The notes under the pieces are model-generated. The model saw only the letters and a program-made list of their open reading frames with translations. It was not told the origin of the DNA and searched no databases. Below, one piece after another: positions 1 to 13,775 of a stretch of 64,000 nt of DNA. Each line of letters opens with the position of its first letter. The first letter of the stretch is position 1. Position numbers and translations under genes: made by a program. The stretch is taken from NCBI RefSeq assembly GCF_024679245.1, contig NC_090178.1, forward strand, positions 3,903,202 to 3,967,201. Reading direction: 5' to 3'. This stretch comes from Pseudorasbora parva (Eukaryota > Chordata > Actinopteri > Cypriniformes > Gobionidae).

Positions 1-117
1 AAATAATATTATGCTGTTATGATATTGATAAGAAAAGATTATTGAGCAGAAAATCATCATATTAGAGTGATTTGTGGAGGATCATGTAACACTGAAGACT
101 GGAGTAATGATAAATTC

Positions 118-571
118 TAGCCTAGAAATCTAGACGCACCCTAGTGGCAGCAAATTTAATCTGCCCTGAGTGTCGTCTAGCAACTCTCAATACCCTTCTG
201 AGCTGTAAACGCCAAACTCTGGTCGGGCCAATCACATCGTGTATAGAGTCAGTGGGCGGTGCTTAACATAATGATGGCCGAGTTGCGCTTGCGTGCTTCT
301 AGTAAACACAGAAACTGGCGAACGGCGGTCTTTCGAATCAGCTTTGACCGCGACTCTGGAAGACTTGGAGTTAAGCTTTTCTCTGAGAAAAGAACAAAGA
401 ACGGCACTGAAGTCATTCTTAAGAAGGGAAGATGCTGTCAATGAGCTCTGTTTCACCTTCGTTGCTCTGGTTGGTTGTAGCACTAGTAGCTCTTATCCGC
501 CCCTCAGATTGAGCTGTCAATGGTGAGTTTCCAGACCAAACATCTTGATGTGGGTCTGGCTTGTCAGGCTA
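118..571. mobile_element. Short TIR DNA element with 9-bp target duplication (copy 1)
   Basis: The element begins TAGCCTAGAAATC and ends CTTGTCAGGCTA, and both sides carry the 9-bp direct repeat GATAAATTC (109-117 and 572-580). A related copy in opposite orientation lies at 30218-30748, also with a 9-bp repeat. It is non-autonomous; the short open frames inside are fragments. A 9-bp duplication fits a Mutator-like or atypical hAT element, and I cannot decide which. Confidence 0.75.
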
Positions 572-580
572 GATAAATTC

Positions 581-1131
581 AGCTTTAATCACTGAAATTT
601 CACTTTAATATATATTTACATAGAAAACCCACAGTTCACAGAGTTAACTTAATTTCCCATTGCTCAGCTGTAGTTCTCACTTGACCTTTTGAACCACTAT
701 CAACATGAAGCTGCTTTTACGCCACTCGCCTTCATGATGTTTTTCAGGGAACGTCTCAAATTCTTGATGCCATTCCAGCGTCAAAGATCTTCCACAGGAT
801 ATCCCACGTTCGTAAATTTATCTGAACTCTCGGGCACTCAAAAGCTCAAGGTTATTTACTGTTTTCTAACAGCTGTCATACAGCCATTAATGCCAGGAAA
901 GAATGTGCACATCGTCAACCTTTGACACTGAAAGCCCAATAAATCGGCAGGAAGCCACTGAACCAAAGATTGATGATCTTTATCCTTCCCCGCTACTGTC
1001 ACGGCTACAAAAGGATGACTTTCATAAAGATGAAACTCTTCTGTTGAAGTTTTCCTGTGTTTGCACAAGTAAAGTGTCTCTAGCGAAGGAAAAATATGCT
1101 TTTCACGCCATTCGGTTCCATGAACAAGTCT
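581..1131. other. Stretch without recognised gene
   Basis: Mixed-composition DNA between two short transposons. I see no long open frame, splice-flanked exon or repeat that I recognise. Confidence 0.5.
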
Positions 1132-1135
1132 TTAA

Positions 1136-1631
1136 AGGGATAGTTCACCCAAAAATGAAAATGTTTCTTCAGTAGAACACAAATGAAGATTTTTAACTGA
1201 ACCATTGCTCTTTTAATGCATGTCAATAGGGTGTAAATCTACAGACATATGTGATCGCGCCAGTTTGACCTTATCAGCCGATGGGAAAACTTGATGAGAC
1301 TCGTCGGGATATGAGGTAAAACAAAAAACAAAAAAACTTAAATACTGTTGGGTTTCTCACAGAAACCGATCGGTTCGTGTCTTAAGACATCAATGTGTCG
1401 TCAGGAGCAGCAGGGTTTTTGTGCACGTTGTCTAAGCATGTTTTTTCATTTGTTTGTTTTGCTCTCATATAATTGTTACCTATTCACACCATTATATGAC
1501 TGGCACACAGCAACGGTTGAGTTAAAAATCTTCATTTGAGTTCTACTGAAGAAACAAACACACCTACATGATGGATGCACTGGGGGTCAGCAGATAAACA
1601 TCACATTTTCATTTTTGGGTGAACTAACCCT
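1136..1631. mobile_element. TTAA-target non-autonomous element (AGGGATAGTTCACCC family)
   Basis: The inverted ends AGGGATAGTTCACCC and its complement (GGGTGAACTAACCCT at the right) sit directly inside TTAA duplications at 1132-1135 and 1632-1635. TTAA duplication is typical of piggyBac and Kolobok transposons. A left-truncated relative occurs at 16252-16543. There is no transposase. Confidence 0.75.
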
Positions 1632-1635
1632 TTAA

Positions 1636-2477
1636 TCTAAACCTGGTCAAATTGACTGCCGGTCAATGGAGGAAAACCTTGTTTTGCCCCTGAGGGTGGG
1701 CATTTCTTATAAGAGTGTGACGTCACGTGAAAACTATAAATAGGAGTAATTATTCTAGAAGAAACATTAACACATTTCTTAATTAATCGGAACTGCTTCC
1801 TCTTTCAGTATCTGCCACCATCTCAACACAAAGTGAACAGAAGATGAGGGTTGCACGGGACACTGCTTAAATGACAGCTGAGAAATGGTCATCGTGTGGG
1901 ATTCGGGGGGGAAGTGCGTCCTTGAGGAATTCCAGCGGGATGTTTATTAGGCAGACACAGATGAGCGCTTGTAATTACCAGTCAGAGAGCTGAAAAGAAA
2001 AGGCCTTGAGTGATGACAAGGGAAGGGGGTGCGACACACACGGTTTCAATCCCAGTGATGCCACAAGCACAACGCATCCCTTTCAGCAAACGGTCACACG
2101 CTACAAGAGAAATAAATCCAGTTTGCATTGTTACAATAAAATGAGAGAACACAGTGAGGGATGATGAAGTGTTTGCATGATTTAAAGCGCAATAATATTT
2201 AACATTCTATATAACGTTATTTAATAATATATAACGTTATTTAACATACACAACATGTATTTATTTACGCAAAGCAACTCTTGATTTTCAGAGAAGAATC
2301 ATAATAATACAGGCAAAAATTTACTCATCTTCATGTAGTGTCACAGAAGTAAGTTTGGAACAATGTGAAGTGGAGAAAGAAGCAATGAAGTGATTAAAAT
2401 TACAAAAAAAAACTTAGTAAAGGAGGAATATTAAAAGGGTTGAATATGATTTGACTTTTTTTTTGAGTGTGTAATGT
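1636..2477. other. Stretch without recognised gene
   Basis: Apart from the promoter-like cluster near 1717-1765 this is unremarkable DNA. I see no repeat ends or exon. Confidence 0.4.
1717..1765 (+). promoter_or_regulatory. Promoter-like motif cluster (CRE/E-box, TATA, HSE-like)
   Basis: GTGACGTCACGTGA (1717-1730) combines a CRE-like GACGTC core with an E-box CACGTG. TATAAATA follows at 1735-1742, and a heat-shock-like TTCTAGAAGAA starts at 1753. The spacing would suit a core promoter firing rightwards. No downstream gene is recognisable; the first ATG (1844) opens only a very short frame. Function is inference only. Confidence 0.3.
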
Positions 2478-2730
2478 TGCCGTTTGAGCATAAAGAGCAT
2501 CTACAAAATTACAACGCTCAAAGCAAAGGGAGATATTTTCTTTTCCAGAAATCCCTTTTTAAGGACTACAACAAACTGCTGGTAGAGACTACAACGAGCT
2601 TCTTCACGGGATAGTGACATCACTAACCCTGCATTTTTTTTTGCATAAACCCCGCCCCCTGGAAACATTAAGAAGAGGAAGAGTAGTTGTAGTCGAGTTA
2701 ACAAGATAAGGGGGAGTGGCTAATAGAGGG
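2478..2730. repeat. Dispersed repeat fragment
   Basis: Contains the series 'ggactacaac', 'gagactacaac' and 'ccccgccccctgg' that I associate with a common cyprinid DNA-element remnant. The ends are not preserved, so boundaries are approximate. Confidence 0.35.
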
Positions 2731-4600
<1,870 letters not shown>

Positions 4601-5174
4601 GTTATATACTTTATTTTTTTGCCACGGACTGGCCCATCGGTTTGTCTTCTGAAATGACAGACCAAAGCGAGAGAGACCTTTTTACATGTAAATGTATTCA
4701 TTTTTAATAAATACTACTTATTACTAACATTAAATATTGCAGAATATAAATCACTTTTATAGAGGCTGTTTTTGTATTTTCTACTTGTATTTTCTACAAA
4801 ACATTTTATTATAAATTCTAGTTAATGAATTAATAAATTTATTTATTTATTTGTTTGTTTGTTTGTTTGTTTGTTTATTTGTTTTAGAAACCCTAGGGTA
4901 ATGAGGAGCATGGTTTTACCTGTGTCTACGATGATCTTATAGTTAAACCATGGTAAATTTCACTAGGGCAATTAAAGGATAATTTAACAAAACAGCTCTA
5001 AAGCCTGGATTCCACTAAGGGCAAAGCTTTTTTTCTCTTTAAATATGTTTTATGAACTTTTCAATAGTTATAATGAATCTTAATTTAAGTAAATTGTTAA
5101 TTCAACAAGAGCCTCGTTGAAGATAGATATCAGTGTCTTAAATTAGTGTTAACTCTTAAAATGTTTAAAATGTC
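4601..5174. other. AT-rich stretch without recognised gene
   Basis: Holds a short (TTTG)n run near 4846-4880 and AT-rich filler. No gene seen. Confidence 0.5.
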
Positions 5175-5380
5175 ATAATTTACACACCCTAATGTCATCC
5201 CAAACCTGCAAGACTTGAAAAATAAAAGTATTTTTTGGTCCATACAACAGAAGTCAAGGGGAACCAAAATGGTCTGGTTGCCAACATTCTTCAAAATATC
5301 TTCTTTTGTGTTTCACAGAAGAGAGAAAATCATACAAGTTTGGAACGACATGAGGGTGAGTAAATGATGACAGCATTTAA
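5175..5380. mobile_element. Fragment of a TIR element
   Basis: 'acaccctaatgtcatcc' at the left is inverted near the right as 'cgacatgagggtgagtaa'. This subterminal inverted pair occurs in the cyprinid AGGGATAGTTCACCC-type elements. The outermost ends are missing. Confidence 0.45.
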
Positions 5381-5388
5381 CCTCTTAA

Positions 5389-5941
5389 TGGGTCCTGCAC
5401 ACTGTGTGAATTTTCAAAATCCTTTGCGAATGTCCCTTGTCAGACTGTACAAACATGATCCCCGATGTAAGCCATGTCACACTGTAAGATCTCAGTTGTC
5501 ATTAATGTCAGACTGCACGATGGTGAAGGCGCGCTAAAAACGGACGCGCACAAGAAAACTTGTCCGGAGTTTTATATCATCAATGAATGACGCGCTCGGT
5601 AACAGTGAGCTGCATTACACGCGGGACTGAAATGCTGGCTATAAAAAAATCTCTAGCTTTTTTCGTTTTGGTCATAGTTTGTCTTGAAAAATGGAGATAT
5701 TTGACTGTCGTCGTAGGAGAAGTCACACTGCAGGATTGTGTGCCAAATCTTCTGACATTGCCAGAATTTCGTCTGAGGTAAAATTTGATCGTAGTGCTCA
5801 TTAATCGGCTGCCGGTGAACATGTCAAACTAACGACCAAAGACGTCAGATTTTAGCCTAGGATCTGAGGAATCTTTTAGGATTTGCTAAATTTGTCTCAG
5901 ACGGCCAAATCGTGGCCAAAATCGCACAGTGTGCAACCGGC
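5389..5941. mobile_element. TTAA-target MITE
   Basis: Inverted ends (TGGGTCCTGCACACTGTG, and GCCGGTTGCACACTGTG from the right on the other strand) lie inside TTAA duplications at 5385-5388 and 5942-5945. At 553 bp it has no transposase and fits a piggyBac- or Kolobok-derived MITE. Confidence 0.7.
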
Positions 5942-5945
5942 TTAA

Positions 5946-6910
5946 GATCTGGGACCATTTTGGGGATTTCCACCTGGATTTGGCCCACCCAAAATTGAAA
6001 AGCTTCCCATACCCACATTCAGTGGTCTCCAAATACACAATGTCAGTGTAATTTTACAGGAAACCCTTTGAGGTAGCATAAAACACTGCTAAGAGTGATG
6101 AACATTTAACTATATATTGTCTGAGCTGTAATAAACCCCCCCTTTTTTTTTAAAAAGTGTATAACTTTAACCCTGTGTGCTCTAGCACCCTGCAGAAAGT
6201 TTGGGCATTTTCCCCTAGATGGTCGGTGTCATGTTGTATGTAAGATTTATTAAAATCGATCTGAAGGGAGGAATTTTACATTTTATGTGAAATTTCCACC
6301 TACTCAGATCTAAAGTCTCCATATACTCATATACACGGGTATAACTGCAATATCCCAAAGTCACAAAAACATTTTTTTCCAGTATTTGCTGGAACAGCCA
6401 AAACTGGGTGCTAGAGTTATACACTTTAAAAAATGAATTTATAACCCCAAAAATGTAAAAGCGCCTATTGTGTTTGTTTGTTTATTATAGCACAGACAAC
6501 ATAGATTATAATATTTATCACTTTCAACAATGTTTATGTCATTTCAGGGTTTTCTGTAAAATGACACTGGGATATTGCATTTATACCACTGTATATAAGC
6601 CTGACGTGGTCATACTCAGTTCTAGTCAGAATATGAGTCTGATGCTCCATTGGGCTGTAATTATTGGGCGTGTTTCAATCGAACCAGGAAGGATCTCGAT
6701 TGGACAGACCTACAACCAATCAGAACAACGAAGCGACGCATTTTGTTAGTTGACAAAATAATGTCAACAGAACTATCGAGTCCAGACCGAACTGCCCGAG
6801 TTGAAATTTTGTGGGTGGGGCTGAGTTCGTCTGGCATCCAGGCTAACTGTATATGGTATGGGGAGACTTTAGATTTGGGTAGGCCAAACCCAGGTGGAAA
6901 TGATCCTAGA
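5946..6910. mobile_element. TIR element with nested insertion and inner inverted repeats
   Basis: 'atttccacctggatttggcc' near the left end is inverted near the right end around 6870-6905. Inside are a smaller inverted pair (near 6157 and 6411, 'agtgtataact' type) and another element at about 6596-6845. The target duplication is unclear. Confidence 0.5.
6596..6845. mobile_element. Nested short element (CATCCAGGCTA family)
   Basis: Runs from 'ctagtcagaatatgagtctg' to 'ggcatccaggcta'. The same two edges bracket 30013-34697, where a much larger insertion separates them. No coding capacity. Confidence 0.5.
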
Positions 6911-6918
6911 GTAATTTA

Positions 6919-7627
6919 GGGAGCGTTCACACTTATAGTTCGGTTAGTTTGGTTCGTTTGGTCCGGACCAAAAAACAAAAACAAAACATATAGTCCTGGT
7001 CCGCTTAGCGTTCACACTGGCATTTTTAACAGCGAACCTAAAGTTACCGAACCAAAGGCATAGGGAGACGGTCACAACCTGATTGGTCGGCTTATATGAC
7101 GTAGAAGCTGCTTATCCAACATTCAAAACAGCGCTATGTGCTGATTAAACGCCATCATTTTATGCGTGTACATATGGTATTATTTTTACCAGCTGAGAAC
7201 TCATGAAGAGCTCATAAAATGTTCAAAACATTCAAAACAGCAGCAGGATTTCATCCCTTGTGCAGAAAAGAGACGGGCCTCTCTTATGCAAAAGAGACGG
7301 CAGTTCTGTCGTCTGTACCTGCTAATAATGGGCAACGCAGGAACTTTGATGAGAAGAACCAGGTGTGCTTTTTGTGTGTTTCTTCTAACATTTTCAAAAC
7401 ATGCTCGTCTGACCAAATATTGATGAGGCACTTCCTCGTTGCTCCACGTTTGTCCTCGCTTGGAAGCGGACCGAGACCCATCTTTTTAGCGGTCTTGGTC
7501 CGCTTGTTTGGTGCACACCAGGGTTCGGATGGCAGCGTTCACATTAAAAAATTATAAAAAATGATGTTCAAATGAACCGCACTAACCGAGCAATCGCACC
7601 AGGGTTCGTTTTAATCGAACCAAAGAT
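6919..7627. mobile_element. Harbinger-like non-autonomous element (copy 1)
   Basis: Starts after TTA (6916-6918) with GGGAGCGTTCACAC and then repeated TTCGGTT/TTCGTTTGGTCCGGACC motifs, much like the better preserved element at 22532-23369. The right TIR is missing. An inverted copy of the same sequence, reaching from its left end to about 7477, occurs at 58519-59056. Open frames here recur antisense in the other copy but show no known domain. Confidence 0.55.
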
Positions 7628-9458
7628 GACAAATAAAGTGTAAATAAGTCACTTTGTGTAAAACAAATGCCAAAGTTATGCATATCTCCAGAAAGTACAC
7701 ATTCTCAGCATATGAACACTTATTACAACTCAAAAAATATTGTTTTACTCTCAAGTGTATTTCTATGTGACAAAAGTGCATTATTAAATTAGTTAACTGC
7801 ATTTGCAGTAAATTCAATAATATCCATCATTATTTGTCCCTGTCCTAGTTTTCTTTACTCCAATTTATGGCCCTAACCCCAGCAAAAACAATCACGGTGG
7901 AACTCATGGGTTTGTCCAGGGCCCCAGTCCAGCCTAATTCATAAATATTTTCTCTTTTCAAATTTCTACCAGTGTGTAAACACTTAGCATGATGATTATA
8001 GATAACTTCTGCAACCTTCTGTTGTTCTTTCAGACATAGAGAACAAAAGAAATGAGATAATGAATAAGAGAAGATCAATTTCTAAGCGAAATTCAACATG
8101 GAAGTCTACAGATCTCAAACAGATTTATGCATACTTTTGAAATGTCCTATAACAGATGCCATGCGCTGATTACATAATATCTGGTGTTTTATTTTAATAT
8201 GAGAACAACAGAATCAATAGCCTGCCATTCCCAGCATCATTATAAACACCAAATGTTGTGCATTGCTGAGTAAATCATCACTCAAAATCAACACAAAAAC
8301 TGGTTACAACCTTATAAACATTTTACAGTGCTGCTTAGTTGTTTTCTGGCACAGTATCGCACTAGCTACAAAACCCTAGTGTGGTCTGTTTTTTTTTTGT
8401 TTTTTTTTGTTTTTTTGTACAGCAAAGTCAAATCAAGAAAACTTAGGCTTGAAACAACAACGAGACCGTTGACGTGCCAGCTGAGGCCGGATATTGAAAA
8501 AGCAGCACAGTGCAATCCATAACTCTGTCCCTGAAATTACATTTCTTTCTGAGATAGAGAGCAGCTCACTGACTCAACACACAACGCAGCCCAGAAACAT
8601 TGTGCACTGAGGCAGTGAGACGGTTGGGATTGCTTAATTCCCTTCAACGTTTCTTCACTAAGGGCAATTATGCAATGAAAGTTTCAAAAAGTGGCAGCAA
8701 ATAGGACTTTAAGAGCCAAACACGTCCTGTTTTAAACACGCATTGAGACCTGCTGGAGGTCATGAGATTTGAAAGGAGTTTACAACGAACTGCAATATTT
8801 ATTTTGGCACCGTTTGTTTTGGCATTTGAAAACGAGGTCTTAACAACTACTGTCATTGCATTACGTATATTTGCAATAAATGGATCCAAACTATGCAATG
8901 TTTTAAATTCAAAAGAAGGAAAAAATCATGCAAAGGTTAGGACCTAGAATCAGACGGCTTCCATCGGACCAGATGTCTTTTTTTCATATGGACTTGTTTA
9001 AGATGTTGGCTAAATTTAGTCTTTCTTCTCCAACAGTCTATTACATATAGCGGGGCCCAATGTCATCGCTTTGACAAGGGTTCGGAGGGAAATACTTCAA
9101 TAACTCTCTTTATGACCCCCCAAATTCAGAGGTGAATGCAATTTCCTCAGGACCCTTTGTTTAAACTTGCCCCAGGAGAAAAAAAACACTGTTCCCCTAA
9201 TATCCGCAGCACGTTTAGCCACACATTCTCACTCCCAACTCATCACATATTGTTGCTTGGTCAGGACCCCTTGGCGTCTCTTTGTAACCCACAGGGTACC
9301 CCATAGTGCCCTTTTTTGAAACGCAGTGTGTACTCCACTGATTTCAGTTGTTTGCCCAGTTTGTCAGATCAAGGTGCATTTAATTCCTTGCATTTGTAAA
9401 AGTGGACATGATTTTTACAAGGCTACTTTTATATTTTGGAGCAACTTACTCCAACTAG
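7628..9458. other. Stretch without recognised gene
   Basis: About 1.8 kb with only a T-rich run near 8390-8416. No exon, RNA gene or repeat terminus recognised. This could be ordinary single-copy DNA. Confidence 0.5.
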
Positions 9459-9700
9459 GGGTGTCACAATATTGACAATAATGATATTCGAAGCATGAAA
9501 TATCGACAGGGTGTAATTATATACTGGTATTGAAGTGAAAATGCATGTTCCTTGTGTTATTTAGTATCCTTATGTTCGTTGGGTAAAAGAAAGAAAAAAA
9601 CTAAATAAACAAAATAAAAATTAATTTGACTGATAACTCCCCCCCACACACACACACACAAGGTTTCTATAGATATCACGATATAAAAATATTGTGAATT
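9459..9700. mobile_element. Possible hAT-type remnant
   Basis: Begins TAGGGGTGTCACAATATTG and ends near 'atatcacgatataaaaatat'. The TAGGGGTG start resembles the hAT elements further right, but no matching right end or duplication is visible. A short (CA)n run lies at about 9645. Confidence 0.35.
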
Positions 9701-9908
9701 ATTTTTTTAATTATTTCATTTTTAATCTAATATCATTCATCACACAAAGCAATCATTGGACTCTGAACACTTGCAATATTTGTACTTTTTGAATAAATTG
9801 TGCATGCAGTCGCATCTGCCTGTTTATATCCTGTGTTTTATATCATATAACACACAAATTATTACGATTAGGGATAGGGTTGGGTTACGTGTTTTAACGT
9901 GTCTAAAT

Positions 9909-10468
9909 TAGGGATGGCGAAAACTAAACATTCTCTTAACCGACCACCGAGCCTCATTAGCGGGTTGAAACTGGTTAACCGATTAGTTTAAAATATTCTG
10001 CGCTATTTGAAATAACAGCCGCACGCCATGCCTGCAATTTCGCAACTCTGTCGCATCTCTCTATGATCTCTCTGCCGCTCTCACACACACACACACACAC
10101 TGTCCCGGTGTCACACGGAATGACGCTTCATACTGTCGTCTGCTCTGGCTCTAACCTCGAGTCTTTTATCCTGTTTACTTTTTGCAAACCTTGTGAGCGC
10201 GCAAACCCAAACGCTGTGACCTCGCGCCACATGTTTTTATTGGTTTATTAAGTACAAACAGGCGAGTTATGAAAAATTTAATGTGAGGGATTTGTTCACT
10301 TCACACAAAAAGATTTTGGAATGAGACGGCTAACTGTAGTAGCGTTTAGTCCACTATAATAGCCTAATTTAGAGATCACTTTTTTTTTTAACCGACAAAC
10401 GACAACTTTGATCGGTTAACGTTGATACGGTCAACCATCGGTCAAACGGTCATCGGTTAACATCCCTA
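9909..10468. mobile_element. hAT-type MITE with perfect 8-bp duplication
   Basis: Ends are TAGGGATGGCG at the left and, on the other strand from the right, TAGGGATGTTAACCGATG. The 8-bp repeat GTCTAAAT flanks it perfectly (9901-9908 and 10469-10476). At 560 bp it is non-autonomous; it contains a short (CA)n run. Confidence 0.85.
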
Positions 10469-10476
10469 GTCTAAAT

Positions 10477-12000
10477 AGCCTAAATAAAATAATAAAATGT
10501 GAATAAAATGATGCTGGCTGATTAAATTGAGAATCCCACTCCAACAAGTCAAAATGGCAAAAGCATAACACAATATATAGTTTCATCATGACGATAGCAT
10601 TGCCATGCCTTGTTTCTCATTTACAACAGTAGAGTACCGCACACCGAAAAAGATGCTTGTGCGTTTAAAAGTTAAAAAAGAAAGAGTCCTGACCAGGGGT
10701 TGATATGTGATTTGAGAACGTGTTGCTTTTCAGCCAGTGGTATTTGGTTAATGAGTTATATCGCAAACTCCTCAACAAGGCTCAAGACTAAAAATCAATT
10801 CCAAATTCCTAATCCCATCCCAAAACGTAATTTATCCAAGTAAACGCTCCTATAACAAAGCTCTGTCATTGGCAGTCACATTTCTGGCACATCTTCAGAG
10901 AGATTCGTCTTTATCCAACGCCTGGATCGTCTAGCACTCAAGCACGATGAATTCTTCCATAAAAACCCACCCAGGCTTGGACGGATGAAGTGTGTGAACC
11001 ATCAGGAGTCCTGCAGTGAAGGAGCTGGGATGCTTTCCCAAAGTCGAGGGGAGCGTGCATGTTTAAAATTTAGGAAAGGACTCGGTTTCCTGTTTTTTGG
11101 GCCGCACTATGCATGCAGCATAGCTTCTGTTGGTAGTTAACAAGTGAACAACAGTCAACAGAGGGAGGATATTAGCAAATAAATATGCAGATAAATATGC
11201 AGATTAGCCTCACAGAAATACGGCGGGTTGTTGATTGCGAAAACTGGGAAGATGAGTTGATAATTACCGCATCAGATCCTTCATTACATAAAAGAAGATG
11301 GAGAAACGAGCTGGATGCAGATCGGTGCTAAGCTTTGACAGTTTGTTAGACTTTTTAAGCAAGTAAACTCCACCTGCTTTTTATTTTCACGTTGCAAAAA
11401 TGGAAGACGAATAGATTAGCCCCCCCCGCGCTCCCATCTCCCGAGGGTTAGATGGAATTCCAGCAGTCTTTGGCTCTCGGATATTTGTCATCCCTCATCT
11501 ACCCTTTGATCCCAGTGCAAATCTTTGCCTTCCAAGCCTCTTTCTCTGCACTCCCTCCCATCATCCTTTTCTAATTAAGGCCAGGCTCTCACTGTAAACT
11601 CGCCCTGAGACCTTGAATTTCCTCGGTTCTGCAACCCCAAAAAACAATCAGGCAAGAGCAGCTTCTGCGTGGGCAAACTGAGAGGAATGAGCGAGATCAA
11701 ATTTATTTAGCTTTTCTGATGGCGAATGCACACCATCAACCTCCATTGACTATATTATTGGTGAGAATCAATGTTCTGCACCATGCTGCCAGAATTAAAT
11801 CATGCAGTGATGTCAGGAGAGATCAAATGTGGTGGCTTAATTTTAAAAACTGCAACGATAGTTTGAGTTTGCCACAGCAAAAAGGATGATTAATTAAAAT
11901 GGTATTAAATTAATAAAGGGACAGATATACGTCATGTCGCTTTAATCCTTCATGTGTGTCTTTACAGTGGCCCAGTATTGCACAACACAATGAAATTTAA
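10477..12000. other. Apparently single-copy stretch
   Basis: Between two hAT elements. The part around 11400-11700 is balanced in composition and has homeodomain-like TAATTA cores ('ttctaattaagg'). It could hold conserved non-coding sequence, but only alignment could tell. No exon seen. Confidence 0.4.
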
Positions 12001-12008
12001 AAAGCAAG

Positions 12009-12528
12009 TAGGGCTTTGCAATATATCGAAATTATCGAAATATCGCAAATGTACATATCGCAATATGCATATCGCAATGGCTCGCAATATCTGAATGATT
12101 TTAATAGGCTACTTCCACAATGTGAAAAGTGCACGTTTTAGGTCACACATTGCGCAGAGAACAGGCTGGGCACATTACTGTTACTTATGTGACTTGCTTG
12201 ACGTTAAAAAGAGTTATTAAACACAATAATTTGCAAAAAACAGTAACTTGCAGTCTCGCGCTGTTTGACACACACCCACAGAAACGTGAACAATGTGTGA
12301 CACAAATGTTTGCTAACACACAGCTGGTCACTTTCAGAAGTTGTAGCGATGCTTTCTTTTCCCAGAAAGAATGTGAAACACAAATGGTTTCATTCTCAGT
12401 TTTTAAATAATTTTTTTAATAAAATTTAAATAGATTTTACAAACTAATTGCAATATCGGATCGCATATCGAATATCGCATTAACAAGATATCGCATATCG
12501 CATTTTTCTTCGATATCACTCAGCCCTA
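12009..12528. mobile_element. hAT-type MITE with perfect 8-bp duplication
   Basis: Left end TAGGGCTTTGCAATATATCG; the right end read on the other strand is TAGGGCTGAGTGATATCG. AAAGCAAG flanks it perfectly at 12001-12008 and 12529-12536. The subterminal regions are full of ATATCG repeats. 520 bp, non-autonomous. Confidence 0.87.
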
Positions 12529-12578
12529 AAAGCAAGCAAGTATTGTGTTGTGTCTTGTTTCCGTTGTGTTGTGGCTTG

Positions 12579-13684
12579 TAGGGGTGTCAACAATAATCGA
12601 TTCGGCGATGCATCGCGATGCGGGGCATGAACGATTCAGCATCGATGCGACAAAGTGCCATAATCGATTATGTCACTGTTTATTTTCTGGCGGACGATAA
12701 AGTTGTGAAGTTTCAAATACTTCCGGTTCCGAGAGAATAACAACAACAACAAGGAAGATGGCTGAGGCGGAGGGAGATGACCGCGATAGACGGGTTATTA
12801 AAAACGCGCTAACGACCCGAGGTGTGTAGGATTGTACGTATATTTTTTTTTGCACAATAATCAATGAATCTATAATGACGAAAAACGCCGCAATTCACCT
12901 TTATTCCACAAGGTGGCAATGTCTGATAAGCAATGATGAAGTGACGTTTCACTCATAGTTACCTCTGACAGAAAACGAAACAATAATCTGCAAAACTTGA
13001 AATGGGTTAGTGATTTACCGCAGAAAGCAAGTACTAAACACAATCATATGTTAGTGTCACTGTCTCTTGATGATGGATGTGGTCAAGAAGCTGTCAGTGA
13101 TCAAAATATTGATTTTGAAGACATTGAAAATGAGTTTGGAGAATATGCTGGAGATCGCGAATATGAGGCAGATGCTGGTAAACTGGTAAACGAGCTCTGA
13201 CGAGATCATATGATGATGGTATTAAACATCTGCTCAAACTGAATCCTTCCAAGCTCCAAAAGGGAACGAAATAGGTTTTATTTTATTCTTCTGTAGCTGT
13301 TACTCTAACATCAGGAGTTGTATATATTATCACGACAGGTAGAGGTCTATCCATGTTAAATATAGATCTGGGTCGCTAACGACCTGAATATGTAAGAATG
13401 TTTGGTGAAACAGTCATGCATTTAAGGGCTAATTGCATTTTATTTAATTACATTTTATTTTATTTAATAACTTTTATGTCAAAGATACAGGAGACACATA
13501 GCAGCCAATACAATCTGTTGTTTAATATCTGCTTGTATTGCCTCATGACTGATGAAAAATTTGCTTTGTGTGCAGTAGAATTTTGATGCATCACAATGCA
13601 TCGTAGAATCGAATCGAATCGAATCGTTACCTGGTGAATCGTAATCGAATCGAATCGTGAAGGAAGTGCCAATGCACACCCCTA
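12579..13684. mobile_element. hAT-type element, 1.1 kb
   Basis: Ends TAGGGGTGTCAAC and, from the right on the other strand, TAGGGGTGTGCATTGGC. Flanks are GTGGCTTG (12571-12578) and GTGGCGTG (13685-13692), one mismatch in 8 bp. The right subterminal region carries repeated GAATC units. A small open frame at 12758 may be a relic of a transposase 5' exon. Confidence 0.8.
12758..12829 (+). pseudogene. Possible first-exon relic in a hAT element
   Basis: A 23-codon frame beginning M-A-E-A-E-G-D-D, ending in TAG, inside the 12579-13684 element. Acidic MAEAE-like starts occur in fish hAT/ZBED transposases, but there is no BED finger here. A second unassigned acidic frame lies at 12997-13200 in the same element. 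Assignment is weak inference. Confidence 0.25.
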
Positions 13685-13775
13685 GTGGCGTGATCTTTGA
13701 ATATTGTAATTCAATTTTTATTTTGGATGGGTTGCACCAACAAGGATTAAATTAAACTCAGTTTAGAGCTAATCT

